Origin: JBBRHQ01 sp963720735
GTDB lineage: Bacteria > Actinomycetota > Thermoleophilia > Solirubrobacterales > 70-9
Assembly: GCA_963720735.1 (NCBI GenBank)
Contig: CAVRGL010000008.1
Span: 124,001-188,000 of the forward strand
DNA length: 64,000 nt
Direction of reading: 5' to 3'
Below, one piece after another: positions 7,509 through 15,845 of this stretch. The notes beneath the pieces were generated by a model. The model was not told the DNA's origin. It did not search any database and saw only the letters and a program-made list of their open reading frames with translations. Numbering within the stretch: position 1 is the stretch's first letter; each line of letters opens with the position of its first letter. The position numbers were made by a program, and so were the translations under genes.

Positions 7509-8438
7509 CTGAACCCGACCCAGGCCAGCACCTTCCGCGCCGTCGCCGTCCCCAGCAGTGCCGGGGCCTTCTCTCCGGGCCAGGAGCGCGCGCCGCAGGT
7601 GTTTCGCGACGGCGGCCTGCTGGAGCAGCTCACCGATCTCGGGCTGAGCGACGGATCCTGGCTCGAGGTCGAGGGGTTCACCTGGCGCCCGGATCGGGAG
7701 AGTCCCCGCGCTCAGCACGTCGATCAGGTGAGACGCGTGGTGCTGGAGACCGCGGCCCGGGTCGAGACCGTGATTCGGGCCGCTGAGCTTCCGCTCGTGC
7801 TCGGGGGGGATTGCACAGTCGGCATCGGCACGGTCGCCGGGGCGGTCGGCGCCGGGCACCGGGTCGGCCTGGTCTACCTCGATCGCCACGCCGACCTGAA
7901 CACGCCCGAGAGCGTGCCCGACGGGACCCTCGACTGGATGGGCATGTCGCAGATGCTCGACGCCCGCGGCTCGATCGAGCCGATCGCCGGGGCCTTCGCC
8001 GGGCGCCCCCTTCTCCAGCCTTCCCGGGTCGTGATCCTGGGCGCCGACGAGGACGCCTGGACGGCGTGGGAGCGGGAGGAGGCGGGGCGGCTCCGCCTTC
8101 CGCGGATCGGGATCGATGCCGTCTGCGAGGACCCGGGATCCGCGGCGGCAGACGCCCTCGGCAGGTTCGACGGTTGCGATGCCGTATACGTGCATTTCGA
8201 CGTGGACCTGCTCGACTTCGTCGACGCGCCGTATTCGGAGAACGTCGACCGCAACTCGGGACCCAGCCTGGCGCAGGCGGCGACTGCTCTCGAGGTGCTG
8301 TGCTCCGATCCACGCTTCGCCGGGCTGACGGTGACCGAGGTGAACCCCGCCCACGCCTCCAGCGACGACCCCGAGCTGAGGCGCCTCGCAGGAGTGCTCT
8401 GCGATGCCTGCCGTTGGGCCTCCGCACGCAGCAGTTAG
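7509..8438 (+). CDS. Arginase/agmatinase-family hydrolase (likely CTG start)
   Basis: The ureohydrolase fold is clear from LVLGGDCTVGIGT, LVYLDRHADLNTPES, HFDVDLLDFVDAP and TVTEVNPAHA. The metal-binding DxHxD and DxD motifs are present, but the usual GGDH is GGDC, so one manganese ligand is missing or altered. The first conventional start (GTG 7599) would remove the first beta strand and the conserved FRAVAVPSSAG and FSPGQERAPQVF segments. In-frame codons reach back to a CTG at 7509, preceded by GGAG at 7501-7504, giving a normal 309 residues. Arginase, agmatinase and formimidoylglutamase activities cannot be told apart from sequence alone. Confidence 0.82.
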   Translation: MNPTQASTFRAVAVPSSAGAFSPGQERAPQVFRDGGLLEQLTDLGLSDGSWLEVEGFTWRPDRESPRAQHVDQVRRVVLETAARVETVIRAAELPLVLGGDCTVGIGTVAGAVGAGHRVGLVYLDRHADLNTPESVPDGTLDWMGMSQMLDARGSIEPIAGAFAGRPLLQPSRVVILGADEDAWTAWEREEAGRLRLPRIGIDAVCEDPGSAAADALGRFDGCDAVYVHFDVDLLDFVDAPYSENVDRNSGPSLAQAATALEVLCSDPRFAGLTVTEVNPAHASSDDPELRRLAGVLCDACRWASARSS

Positions 8439-8441
8439 GAT
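8436..8441 (+). promoter_or_regulatory. Leaderless -10 box TAGGAT for the cupredoxin gene
   Basis: TAGGAT overlaps the stop codon of the arginase-family gene and ends 10 nt before the GTG at 8452. Confidence 0.5.
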
Positions 8442-8451
8442 CCGCCGCGCC

Positions 8452-9048
8452 GTGACCGACCAGACGATCTTCTACATCTTCGGAATCACCCTCACCGTCT
8501 CCGCGGTGTTGGTCAGCCTCCTCGGCCTGCGCAACCCCTCCTTCCCGGGGAATTTGTTCCCCCTGCTCGCCGCCTACTTCGCCCTGCTCGTCGTCGGGAC
8601 GACGACCTTCGCCGTGCTGAACGCCGAGACGAACACCACCGAGAGGACCGAGAACCAGCAGGCCGCGCAGGCCCTGTTCGGAAGCGGCTCGGGGTCGCCG
8701 ACGCCGGAGGGCGTCTCGACGACGGCCTCCCAGCAGCAGCAGAAGAAGGTCAAGGGGCCGGGTGGGACCGTGAAGCTTGCCGCAGACCCGACCCAGCTCC
8801 TCTTCAACACGAAGAAGCTCTCCAGCAAGCCGGGGAAGGTGACGATCGACTTCCAGAACCCGGCGCAGATCGAGCACGACGTCGCGGTCTCGAAAGGCCA
8901 GAGCAGCCAGATCATCGGCAAGACCGACCTGATCGCCCAGGGCAAGACCTCGACCAGCGTCGAGCTCGCGTCGGGCACCTACACCTTCTTCTGCACCGTC
9001 CCCGGCCACCGCGAAGCGGGCATGGTCGGAACCCTGACGATCAAGTAA
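8452..9048 (+). CDS. Membrane-anchored cupredoxin-domain protein
   Basis: The 198-residue protein begins with two predicted transmembrane helices (FYIFGITLTVSAVLVSLLGL and LFPLLAAYFALLVVGTTTFA), then a Gln/Lys-rich linker and a C-terminal plastocyanin-like domain. The blue-copper ligands are visible as His in IEHDVAV and Cys, His and Met in FFCTVPGHREAGMVG. It should be exposed outside the membrane and act in electron transfer or copper handling. The layout recalls a shortened cytochrome oxidase subunit II, but a CuA site is absent. I chose GTG 8452 over an upstream ATG because of the TAGGAT box and because the hydrophobic helix follows directly. Confidence 0.82.
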   Translation: MTDQTIFYIFGITLTVSAVLVSLLGLRNPSFPGNLFPLLAAYFALLVVGTTTFAVLNAETNTTERTENQQAAQALFGSGSGSPTPEGVSTTASQQQQKKVKGPGGTVKLAADPTQLLFNTKKLSSKPGKVTIDFQNPAQIEHDVAVSKGQSSQIIGKTDLIAQGKTSTSVELASGTYTFFCTVPGHREAGMVGTLTIK

Positions 9049-9050
9049 CG

Positions 9051-9088
9051 CGCGGCACGTCCTCCGCTTCGCGTCCGGGCGTGCCGCG
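9051..9088. repeat. GC-rich hairpin repeat of the GAGGACG family
   Basis: CGCGGCACG and CGTGCCGCG form a perfect 9-bp stem around a 20-nt loop starting TCCTCCGCTTCGCG. The same loop core recurs at 63809-63846 and in the large palindrome at 35031-35265. It directly follows the cupredoxin stop and could act as a transcription terminator without a U-tract. Confidence 0.75.
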
Positions 9089-9105
9089 GTTTCGGGCAGG
9101 ACCGC

Positions 9106-9111
9106 TACCCT
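9106..9111 (+). promoter_or_regulatory. Leaderless -10 box TACCCT for miaB
   Basis: TACCCT ends 7 nt before the GTG of miaB and there is no ribosome-binding site. Confidence 0.6.
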
Positions 9112-9118
9112 CGCCCAA

Positions 9119-10444
9119 GTGAAGCGGAGGACGTACCACGTGACCACGTTCGGGTGCCAGATGAACGTGCACGACTCCGAGCGGATGCGGGGGATGCTCG
9201 ACGCGCTCGGCTATAGCGAGGCCGAGGAGCGCGCCGACGCCGAGCTGATTCTCTTCAACACCTGCTCGATCCGGGAGTCGGCCGACAACCGCTTCATCGC
9301 CCACCTCGGCGAGGCGAAGCGGCTGAAGGGGGAGGACCCCGAGCGTGTGGTCGGGGTTGGCGGCTGCTGGGCTCAGTCGGTCAAGGATGAGGTCTTCGAC
9401 CGCTTCCCCTTCGTCGACGTCGCCTTCGGGCCCGGCCAGATCCACCGTCTGGCGGAGTTCCTCACCTCCGAGTCGCTGAGCGCGCAGGGCTATTTCGAGT
9501 TCGAGGACTTCTCCGGCCACCTGCCCGCACGGCGCGAGCGCGAGTTCCAGGGCTGGCTGCAGATCTCCCAGGGATGCAACTGCGCCTGCTCCTACTGCAT
9601 CGTCCCCTCGACCCGGGGCAGGGAGCAGAGCCGCGATCCCGCCGAGCTGGTCGCCGAGGCCGAGAGATTGGCAGCGGACGGGGTGCGCGAGGTGACGCTG
9701 CTCGGGCAGAACGTCAACAGCTACGGCCGCGACCTGCCAAGGGAGAGCCGGGTCAGCTTCGCGGAGCTTCTGGCCCGGATCGACGCGACCGAGGGGCTGG
9801 AGCGGGTCCGCTACACCAGCCCGCACCCCAAGGACATGCGCGAGGACGTGATCCGCGCCCACGCCGAGCTGGCCTCGCTCTGCGAGCACATTCACCTGCC
9901 GCTTCAGTCGGGCTCGAGCACGGTGCTGAAGCGGATGCGCCGCACCTACGGGCGCGAGCGCTACATGGATCGCGTCGCACTGATCCGCGAGCACGTCCCC
10001 GATTGCGCGATCACCACAGACATCATCGTCGGCTTCCCGGGTGAGAGCGAGGCGGACTTCGAGCAGACCCTCGAGGTTGTCGACGAGGTCGGCTACGACG
10101 GCGCCTTCACCTTCGTCTTCTCACCACGCCGCGGCACCGAGGCGGCGGGCCTCGATGGCCAGGTTCCCCACCCGGTGAAGCGCGAGCGGATGGAGCGTCT
10201 CGTGGACCTGGTCCAGCGCCGCGCCGAGGAGCGGAGCCGGCGGTTCGTCGGGCGGGCCCTCGAGGTCCTGGTCGAGGGCCCGAGCCGCACCGACCCGAGC
10301 AGGCTTCGAGGCCGTAGCCGTCACAACAAGACGGTCAACTTCGACGGGACCTCCCCACCCGGCGACCTGGTCGAGGTCGAGATCACCGGCGCCACCTCGA
10401 CCACGCTCTCCGGGAGCGAGCGCCTGCTCAGCAGGGTCGCCTGA
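9119..10444 (+). CDS. miaB: tRNA-2-methylthio-N6-dimethylallyladenosine synthase MiaB
   Basis: The 441-residue protein shows the UPF0004 cysteines C13 (TFGCQMN), C49 (FNTCSIRE) and C83 (GGCWAQ) for one iron-sulfur cluster. The radical-SAM cysteines C153, C157 and C160 (GCNCACSYCIVPSTRGRE) bind the second, and a C-terminal TRAM domain follows. MiaB adds the methylthio group to i6A37 in tRNAs reading U-starting codons. It is next to miaA, which makes its substrate. The GTG start is supported by the TACCCT box and by the conserved N terminus. Confidence 0.97.
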   Translation: MKRRTYHVTTFGCQMNVHDSERMRGMLDALGYSEAEERADAELILFNTCSIRESADNRFIAHLGEAKRLKGEDPERVVGVGGCWAQSVKDEVFDRFPFVDVAFGPGQIHRLAEFLTSESLSAQGYFEFEDFSGHLPARREREFQGWLQISQGCNCACSYCIVPSTRGREQSRDPAELVAEAERLAADGVREVTLLGQNVNSYGRDLPRESRVSFAELLARIDATEGLERVRYTSPHPKDMREDVIRAHAELASLCEHIHLPLQSGSSTVLKRMRRTYGRERYMDRVALIREHVPDCAITTDIIVGFPGESEADFEQTLEVVDEVGYDGAFTFVFSPRRGTEAAGLDGQVPHPVKRERMERLVDLVQRRAEERSRRFVGRALEVLVEGPSRTDPSRLRGRSRHNKTVNFDGTSPPGDLVEVEITGATSTTLSGSERLLSRVA

Positions 10445-10454
10445 GAGGGGTCCT

Positions 10455-11375
10455 GTGCCCGGGCGTCGGGCCGAGCTCGAAACAGTCGCGATCTTCGGCC
10501 CCACCGCGGCCGGGAAGACCTCAATTGCGGTAGAGCTGGCCGCGCTGCTGCGCCTCGCCGGTGAGGACCCGGTCGCGGTCAATTGCGACTCGATTCAGAT
10601 CTATGAGGGACTCGAGGTGCTGAGCGGCGCCGCGAGCGCCGGGCAGCGCTCCCGTCTGGAGCACCGGCTGCTCGGCTTCGTGCCTCGTGATCGGGAGTTC
10701 AGCGCCGGGCGCTTCGCCGGCCTTGCCCGCCGCGAGATCGACGGCCTTCTGGCGCAGGGGCGGCGGCCGATCGTGGTCGGCGGGACCGGTCTCTACCTGC
10801 GGGCGGCGCTGAGCTCGATCGAGCTCCGCCCGCCGGTGCCGGACGCGTTGCGCGAGCAGGTCGAGCGCGAGCTCTCCGAGCGGGGTCCGGCGGCGCTCCA
10901 CGCCGAGATCAGCCCGGCGATGGCGGCGGGCATCCACCCCAACGACCGCAAGCGGGTCGCGCGCACGGTCGAGCTGGAGAGGGCCGGGCTCGATCCGGCG
11001 CCGAGCACCGAGGGCGGTGGGGAGCTGTGGACCGCGTCGCTGCGCCACCCGACCCTGCTCGCCGGGATCGTTCTCGACTCCGGGGAGCTCGCGGCGAGGA
11101 TCGACGCCCGCGTCGAGCGGATGGTCGCCGAAGGCGCCGTCGAGGAGGCGCGGGCGGTGCAGCGCACCGGCGCTTCAAGGACTGCCGGCGCCGCGCTCGG
11201 CTTGGACCAGCTGACCTCCGGCGACATCGACGCCGTGAAGGCGCTCCACCGGCGCTATGCGAAGCGGCAGATGACCTGGATGCGGCGCATGGAGGGTGTG
11301 CGCACCTTCGACCGAAGCGGTCGCGACGATGCCGAGGTCGCGGCCGAGATCGCCGCTGCGCTGCGCGACCGCTAG
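10455..11375 (+). CDS. miaA: tRNA dimethylallyltransferase MiaA
   Basis: The 306-residue protein has the P-loop GPTAAGKTS near residue 14, NCDSIQIYEGLEVLSGA, HRLLGF, VVGGTGLYLRA and HPNDRKRVARTVEL, all standard for MiaA. It transfers the dimethylallyl group to A37 of tRNAs, the step before MiaB. The GTG start at 10455 is preceded by GAGGGG 4 nt upstream and lies 10 nt after the miaB stop, so the two genes form an operon. Its stop codon TAG is part of the -10 box of dapF. Confidence 0.96.
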   Translation: MPGRRAELETVAIFGPTAAGKTSIAVELAALLRLAGEDPVAVNCDSIQIYEGLEVLSGAASAGQRSRLEHRLLGFVPRDREFSAGRFAGLARREIDGLLAQGRRPIVVGGTGLYLRAALSSIELRPPVPDALREQVERELSERGPAALHAEISPAMAAGIHPNDRKRVARTVELERAGLDPAPSTEGGGELWTASLRHPTLLAGIVLDSGELAARIDARVERMVAEGAVEEARAVQRTGASRTAGAALGLDQLTSGDIDAVKALHRRYAKRQMTWMRRMEGVRTFDRSGRDDAEVAAEIAAALRDR

Positions 11376-11378
11376 CCT
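11373..11378 (+). promoter_or_regulatory. Leaderless -10 box TAGCCT for dapF
   Basis: TAGCCT overlaps the stop codon of miaA and ends 6 nt before the dapF ATG, so dapF can be transcribed independently. Confidence 0.6.
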
Positions 11379-11384
11379 CGATCG

Positions 11385-12227
11385 ATGCGCTTCGAGAAGT
11401 GGCAGGCCCTCGGCAACGACTACCTCATCCTCGAGGCCGCCGAGCTGCCCTGGGAGCTGAGCGCAGGCCGCATCCGGCGTCTCTGCGACCCCCACTTCGG
11501 CGTCGGCTCCGATGGGGTCCTGCTGCTCTCACCCTCCCGGGATCCCCGCTTCGTCGCCGATCTGAGGATCTTCAATCCCGACGGCTCGGAGGCCGAGCTG
11601 TCGGGCAACGGGGCCCGGGAGGCGATCCTCTACCTGCGCCGCCATGGCTGGACAGAGGCGGAGACCTTCACGATCTCGACGGCGGCAGGCCCGGTGACGC
11701 CGACGATCACCTCTGAGCGAAGCTGCTCGGTGGAGATGGGCCGCGCCTCGACCGTCTCGGACGATTACCCGGGCGGGGCACCGGACGGCCGGGGAACCCT
11801 CGAGGCCGGCGAGAGGCGATGGGATTTCCGGCACGTCTCGATCGGCAACCCGCAGTGCGCGATCGAGCTCCCCGAAGGCCTCGAGGAGCTGGATCTCGAC
11901 TCGGTCGGGCCGCAGATCGAGCGCAGCGAGCTCTTCCCGAACCGGACCAACGTCTCCTTCTTCGCGGCGGACGGAAACCTAGTCAGGGCTCGGATATTCG
12001 AGCGCGGGGTGGGGGAGACGCTCTCCTCCGGCACCGGGGCCAGCGGCGCGGCGATCGCCGCCTACCTCGGCGGCGCCCCCAGCCCGATCACGGTCGAGCT
12101 CGACGGCGGCCGGCTCGAGGTGGAGATCTCCCCGGAGCTCGACGTCCGCCTCAGCGGCTGGGCCGAGCCCGTCTGCGCCGGTGAGCTCTCAGCCGAGCTC
12201 CTCGCGGGTCTCGCCGAGCTGCCTTGA
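11385..12227 (+). CDS. dapF: Diaminopimelate epimerase homologue with both catalytic Cys replaced by Ser
   Basis: The 280-residue protein follows the DapF pattern: FEKWQALGNDYLILE, GVGSDGVLLL, NPDGSEAELSGNGARE, GNPQCAIEL, RTNVSFF and FERGVGETLSSGTGASG. DapF uses two cysteines as acid and base to interconvert LL- and meso-diaminopimelate. Here the codons at both positions are unambiguous serines: Ser73 (TCG, 11601-11603) in LSGNG and Ser215 (TCC, 12027-12029) in SSGTG. Everything around them is conserved. The gene is followed by a GNAT and a dapL-like aminotransferase, which supports a role in the diaminopimelate branch. Activity with serines is uncertain; another isomerase specificity is possible. 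Confidence 0.88.
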   Translation: MRFEKWQALGNDYLILEAAELPWELSAGRIRRLCDPHFGVGSDGVLLLSPSRDPRFVADLRIFNPDGSEAELSGNGAREAILYLRRHGWTEAETFTISTAAGPVTPTITSERSCSVEMGRASTVSDDYPGGAPDGRGTLEAGERRWDFRHVSIGNPQCAIELPEGLEELDLDSVGPQIERSELFPNRTNVSFFAADGNLVRARIFERGVGETLSSGTGASGAAIAAYLGGAPSPITVELDGGRLEVEISPELDVRLSGWAEPVCAGELSAELLAGLAELP

Positions 12228-12757
12228 ACCGGCTGCCGGCCGACCTCGTCCTGAGGACGATCTCGGACGCCGACGCGGCGGGTTGCGCGGCGGTCACGAC
12301 AGCCACCGACAGGACCTACCTTGAATGGATGCCCGAGGAATGGCAGCCCGCCGGCGAGGACTCCGAGCGGGACCACTACCGCGAAATCCTCGCCGAGCCC
12401 GGCCGCTGGAGCCTCGGGGCCTTCGATCCGGCCGGCCGCATGGTCGGGTTCGCGAGCCTCCGCGCCGCAGAGGACGAGGCAGGCGCGCCGATCGAGGGCC
12501 ACGGGCATCTCGGGCACCTCTTCGTGCACCCCGACCGCTGGCGGGAGGGGATTGCGGCCGCGCTGCTCGCCTCGGCAGAGGAGGAGATGCGCGGCCGCGG
12601 CTACGCACGGGGCAGCCTGTGGACCCCGGTGGGCGCCCCGGCGATCGATTTCTACCGCCGGATGGGCTGGTCGGAGACCGGCGAGCGTCGTCACCTCGAG
12701 CGCCATGGCCTCGAGGCGATCGGCTTCTCCAAATCCTTCGCCCGCGAGGGTGCGTAG
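12224..12757 (+). CDS. GNAT-family N-acetyltransferase
   Basis: The 177-residue protein has the acetyl-CoA binding core HLGHLFVHPDRWREGIAAAL followed by LASAEEEMRGRGY and the C-terminal AIDFYRRMGWSETG typical of GNAT enzymes. The TTG start overlaps the dapF stop (TTGA), so translation is coupled. The acceptor substrate is not evident. Its position between dapF and dapL may be functional or simply operon packing. Confidence 0.85.
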   Translation: MNRLPADLVLRTISDADAAGCAAVTTATDRTYLEWMPEEWQPAGEDSERDHYREILAEPGRWSLGAFDPAGRMVGFASLRAAEDEAGAPIEGHGHLGHLFVHPDRWREGIAAALLASAEEEMRGRGYARGSLWTPVGAPAIDFYRRMGWSETGERRHLERHGLEAIGFSKSFAREGA

Positions 12758-12777
12758 GCTTTCGCGCTCGTCCACCG

Positions 12778-13968
12778 ATGGAAACGAGGAGCCAGTTGGC
12801 GCTGACCGACCCATCGAGGCGGCTGGAGGCGATGCCGCCCTACATGTTCGCCGAGCTCGAGCGGCGGATCGCCGAGAAGCGCGACGCCGGGATCGACGTG
12901 ATCAGCCTCGGGATCGGCGATCCCGACCAGCCGACCTATCCCCACATCGTCAAGGCGATGCAGGAGGCCGTGGCCGACGGCGCCAACCAGAAATACCCGA
13001 GCAATCGCGGGCGGGCCGAGTTCCGCGCGGCCTTCTCGGCCTTCTACGGCGATCGCTTCGGAGTCGAGATCGATCCCGACTCCGAGGTGATCCCGGCGAT
13101 CGGCGCCAAGGAGTGCATCTACAACCTCTGCTTCGCCTTCCTCGACCCGGGCGATGTCGCCCTGGCTTCCGATCCCGGCTACCCGGTCTACACCGGAGGG
13201 CCGATTCTCGCCGGGGCCACAGTCGAGCCGCTGCCGCTGCTCCCCGACCTGGGCTTCACCCCAGACCTCAGCGCGGTGGCCCCGGAGATGGCCTCGCGGG
13301 CGCGACTGATGTTCCTCAATTACCCCAACAACCCCACCGGAGCGGTCGTTCCCGAGGGCTTCTTCGAGCTGGTCGTCTCCTTCGCCCGGGAGCACGAGAT
13401 CCTCGTCGTCCACGACAACGCCTACTCGGAGACGACCTACGACGGCTACGTCGCGCCGAGCTTCCTGTCGACGCCCGGAGCCCGGGAGGTTGGCGTCGAG
13501 GTCTTCTCCCTCTCCAAGGGCTTCAACATGACCGGCTGGCGCTGTGCGGCGATCCTCGGCAATTCGGAGGCGATCAGCACCTACTGGCGCCTGAAGACCA
13601 ACGTCGACTCCGGCCTCTTCGACGCGATCCAGCTGGCGGGAGCGGCTGCCCTGCTCGGTCCCTCGGGTCCCGTCGAGCGGATGAACGAGACCTACGCCCG
13701 TCGCCGCGACCTCGTCGTCGCGATGCTTCGCGACATCGGCGTCGAGGCCGATGCGCCGAAGGGCACGATCTATGTCTGGGCACCGGTCCCGGCAGGCCAC
13801 ACCTCGACCTCGTTCGCCGAGCTGGTGCTCGAGGAGGCGGCGGTGGTGATCTCGCCGGGGTCGATGTACGGGGCGGGCGGGGAAGGCTTCTTCCGGATCT
13901 CCCTCACCACCCCCGACGAAGCGATCGCCGAGGCGGTCGAGCGGATGCGCGAGCACCTGGCCGACTGA
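12778..13968 (+). CDS. dapL: LL-diaminopimelate aminotransferase-like PLP enzyme
   Basis: This 396-residue class I/II aminotransferase shows ISLGIGDPDQPTYPHIV, the aromatic and substrate-binding NQKYPSNRGRAEFRAA, NYPNNPTGAVVP and the PLP lysine K247 in SLSKGFNMTGWR. The pattern fits the short DapL group, which converts tetrahydrodipicolinate to LL-diaminopimelate in one step using glutamate. Its product is the substrate of DapF, two genes upstream. I use ATG 12778; a TTG at 12796 with GAGGAG 5 nt upstream is a strong alternative start. Other aminotransferase specificities cannot be ruled out. Confidence 0.82.
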   Translation: METRSQLALTDPSRRLEAMPPYMFAELERRIAEKRDAGIDVISLGIGDPDQPTYPHIVKAMQEAVADGANQKYPSNRGRAEFRAAFSAFYGDRFGVEIDPDSEVIPAIGAKECIYNLCFAFLDPGDVALASDPGYPVYTGGPILAGATVEPLPLLPDLGFTPDLSAVAPEMASRARLMFLNYPNNPTGAVVPEGFFELVVSFAREHEILVVHDNAYSETTYDGYVAPSFLSTPGAREVGVEVFSLSKGFNMTGWRCAAILGNSEAISTYWRLKTNVDSGLFDAIQLAGAAALLGPSGPVERMNETYARRRDLVVAMLRDIGVEADAPKGTIYVWAPVPAGHTSTSFAELVLEEAAVVISPGSMYGAGGEGFFRISLTTPDEAIAEAVERMREHLAD

Positions 13969-13980
13969 CCCGGTAGGGCC

Positions 13981-14811
13981 TCAGCTCTCGCCGCTCTTGC
14001 GCCAGTAGCGGTCGAGGCCGGCCCACTGCTGCTCCGGGGGGACCGCTTGGAGCAGCGCCTCCGCGGCGGAGGGGTCGAGGCGCTCGGCGATCTCGCGGCG
14101 CAGCTCGCGCTCGTAAAGCGCCGCGTCGAGCTCGCGCGCCCGTTGCCCCAGATCGCGCAGGCGCCGGCGCACCTCCTCGATGTGCCCGATCGGGTCTTCG
14201 ATAGCCCCGAAGTGGGTGATCCCCAACGAGGTGGGCCGCCACTCGCAGAGCAGATCGAGGGAGCGCTCCCAGGCGACCAGGTCGATGTCCGGCGGCGGGG
14301 TGGGGGGGATGACCAGGTTTGCGGGCGGGATCCGGGTGGCGCCGACGTCGCCGACGAAGGCCCGGCCGCTCGCCTCATGGAGGAAGCAGACGTGGTGGGA
14401 AGCGTGACCGGGGGTGTGGGCGACGCGGAAGCCGAGCACGTCCTCGCCACCGGCGAGAACCCTGATGTTCTCCTCGGGGACCGGGACGATCTCGCCCCAG
14501 AGCGGGCCCATCTGCTCCCCGTAGAGGCGGGTGGCGCTGGCGATCAGCTTGGTCGGATCGGCTAGGTGGCGGGCGCCACGCTCGTGGACGTACACCGGCA
14601 GCCCGGGCCAGCGGCGGACGAGCGCCCCGGCACCACCGGCGTGGTCGAGGTGGATGTGGGTGAGCAGGATGGCCCGCGGGGGCTCCTCGCCGATCGCCGC
14701 CAGCAGGGTCGGCAGCGAGGACTCGGGCCCGGGATCGATCAGCACGCCATCGAGGTCCCAGCACCCGATCACCCGGGTCCTGCCGAGGTGCTCGACGTCG
14801 ATCAGCCGCAA
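13981..14811 (-). CDS. Metallo-beta-lactamase fold hydrolase
   Basis: The 276-residue protein carries the zinc motif H52-x-H54-x-D56-H57 in LTHIHLDHAGG, a second metal region VAHTPGHASHHVCF, and Asp in AFVGDVGATR. A helical C-terminal extension (about 200-276) is rich in Arg and Glu. It resembles glyoxalase II/lactonase-type hydrolases; the substrate is unknown. The TTG start at 14811 lies 4 nt after the stop of the epimerase gene, so the two are one minus-strand transcript. Confidence 0.85.
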   Translation of the reverse strand: MRLIDVEHLGRTRVIGCWDLDGVLIDPGPESSLPTLLAAIGEEPPRAILLTHIHLDHAGGAGALVRRWPGLPVYVHERGARHLADPTKLIASATRLYGEQMGPLWGEIVPVPEENIRVLAGGEDVLGFRVAHTPGHASHHVCFLHEASGRAFVGDVGATRIPPANLVIPPTPPPDIDLVAWERSLDLLCEWRPTSLGITHFGAIEDPIGHIEEVRRRLRDLGQRARELDAALYERELRREIAERLDPSAAEALLQAVPPEQQWAGLDRYWRKSGES

Positions 14812-14815
14812 CCGG

Positions 14816-15799
14816 CTAGGCGAGCTTGCCCTCGGCCGCCAGGGTCTCCCGCATGCCCGGCTCGAGGCCGCGAGGCGAGTAGCCGAGCTCCTTCATCGCC
14901 TTGTCGTGGCGTGCCCAGAAGGTGACTCCGTCGGCCGAGCTGATCAGCTCGGCGAGGTTCGGCGGCTGTCCCATCAGCTTGCCGACAACCGGGCCGATCG
15001 GCCTCAGCAGCTTCAAGAGGGCGGTCGGCATCGTCATCCGTGGCGGGTTTCGCCCGGCGAGCTTGCCGACGGTATCGATCGCCTCGCGCATCGTGGTGAT
15101 CTGACCACCGAGGACGTATGCCTCGCCGACCTCGCCCTGGTCGAGCGCCAGCAGCACCCCCGCGGCGACGTCATCGACGTGGACGAGGTTCATGCCGAGA
15201 TCGGGGAAGGGCAGCATCGGCAGCTTGCCGTCGACGAACTGGTTGATCGTCGTGCCCAGGGCGGAGTGGTCCTCGGGACCGTAGACCCCGCCGGGCTGGA
15301 CGATCACGCAGGGGAGCCCCTCCTCGGCGATCAGCCGCTTTGCCACCCGGTGGGCCCGGTACTTGGTCTCCTCGTAGTAGGAGGTGAACTCCGTGCCCGG
15401 GTGTTCGTAGCTCTCGTCGACCACCTCGCCGTGCGTATCGCCGAAGGCGGCGACCGTCGATATGTAGACGACCTTGGGGACCTTCTGCTCGAGCGCCGCC
15501 CGCAGCACCGTCTCGGTCCCGAGGACGTTCGCCTCGTACATCGCCGTGTGCTCGCTCTTCGGGATCCCCACCTCGTAGACGGCGGCACCGTGGACGACCG
15601 CATCGGCGCCCTCCATCCCGGCCTTGATCACGCCGGGGTCGGCGAGGTCCCCTTGGGCGATCCTCGCGCCAAGGGACTCCAGCCTGCGGCCCTTCTCGGG
15701 ATTTCTGGCAAGGCAGACGACCTCGTCGCCGCGCTCGAGCAGCCTGCGGACGACGTGCTCACCGATAAAGCCGGTCCCTCCGGTTACGAAGACCTTCAC
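14816..15799 (-). CDS. NAD-dependent epimerase/dehydratase (extended SDR)
   Basis: The 327-residue protein begins directly with the Rossmann motif VTGGTGFIGEHVV (GxxGxxG) and has the catalytic YxxxK in YYEETKYRAH, ISTVAAFGD for the catalytic Thr/Ser, and PGGVYGPEDHS. This is the dihydroflavonol reductase/UDP-sugar epimerase type of extended SDR; the substrate is not clear. GTG 15799 is chosen because a TAGACT box lies 7 nt upstream and a longer frame would add a low-complexity leader. The promoter is divergent from that of hflX. Confidence 0.88.
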   Translation of the reverse strand: MKVFVTGGTGFIGEHVVRRLLERGDEVVCLARNPEKGRRLESLGARIAQGDLADPGVIKAGMEGADAVVHGAAVYEVGIPKSEHTAMYEANVLGTETVLRAALEQKVPKVVYISTVAAFGDTHGEVVDESYEHPGTEFTSYYEETKYRAHRVAKRLIAEEGLPCVIVQPGGVYGPEDHSALGTTINQFVDGKLPMLPFPDLGMNLVHVDDVAAGVLLALDQGEVGEAYVLGGQITTMREAIDTVGKLAGRNPPRMTMPTALLKLLRPIGPVVGKLMGQPPNLAELISSADGVTFWARHDKAMKELGYSPRGLEPGMRETLAAEGKLA

Positions 15800-15806
15800 C
15801 GGCGCA

Positions 15807-15812
15807 AGTCTA
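15807..15812 (-). promoter_or_regulatory. Leaderless -10 box TAGACT for the epimerase operon
   Basis: On the minus strand TAGACT ends 7 nt before GTG 15799. It is 19 nt from the divergent hflX box. Confidence 0.65.
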
Positions 15813-15831
15813 TGTCGGGGAGGGCCATCCG

Positions 15832-15837
15832 TACAAT
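15832..15837 (+). promoter_or_regulatory. Leaderless -10 box TACAAT for hflX
   Basis: TACAAT ends 8 nt before GTG 15846; no Shine-Dalgarno sequence is present. Confidence 0.65.
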
Positions 15838-15845
15838 CGAGGCGA

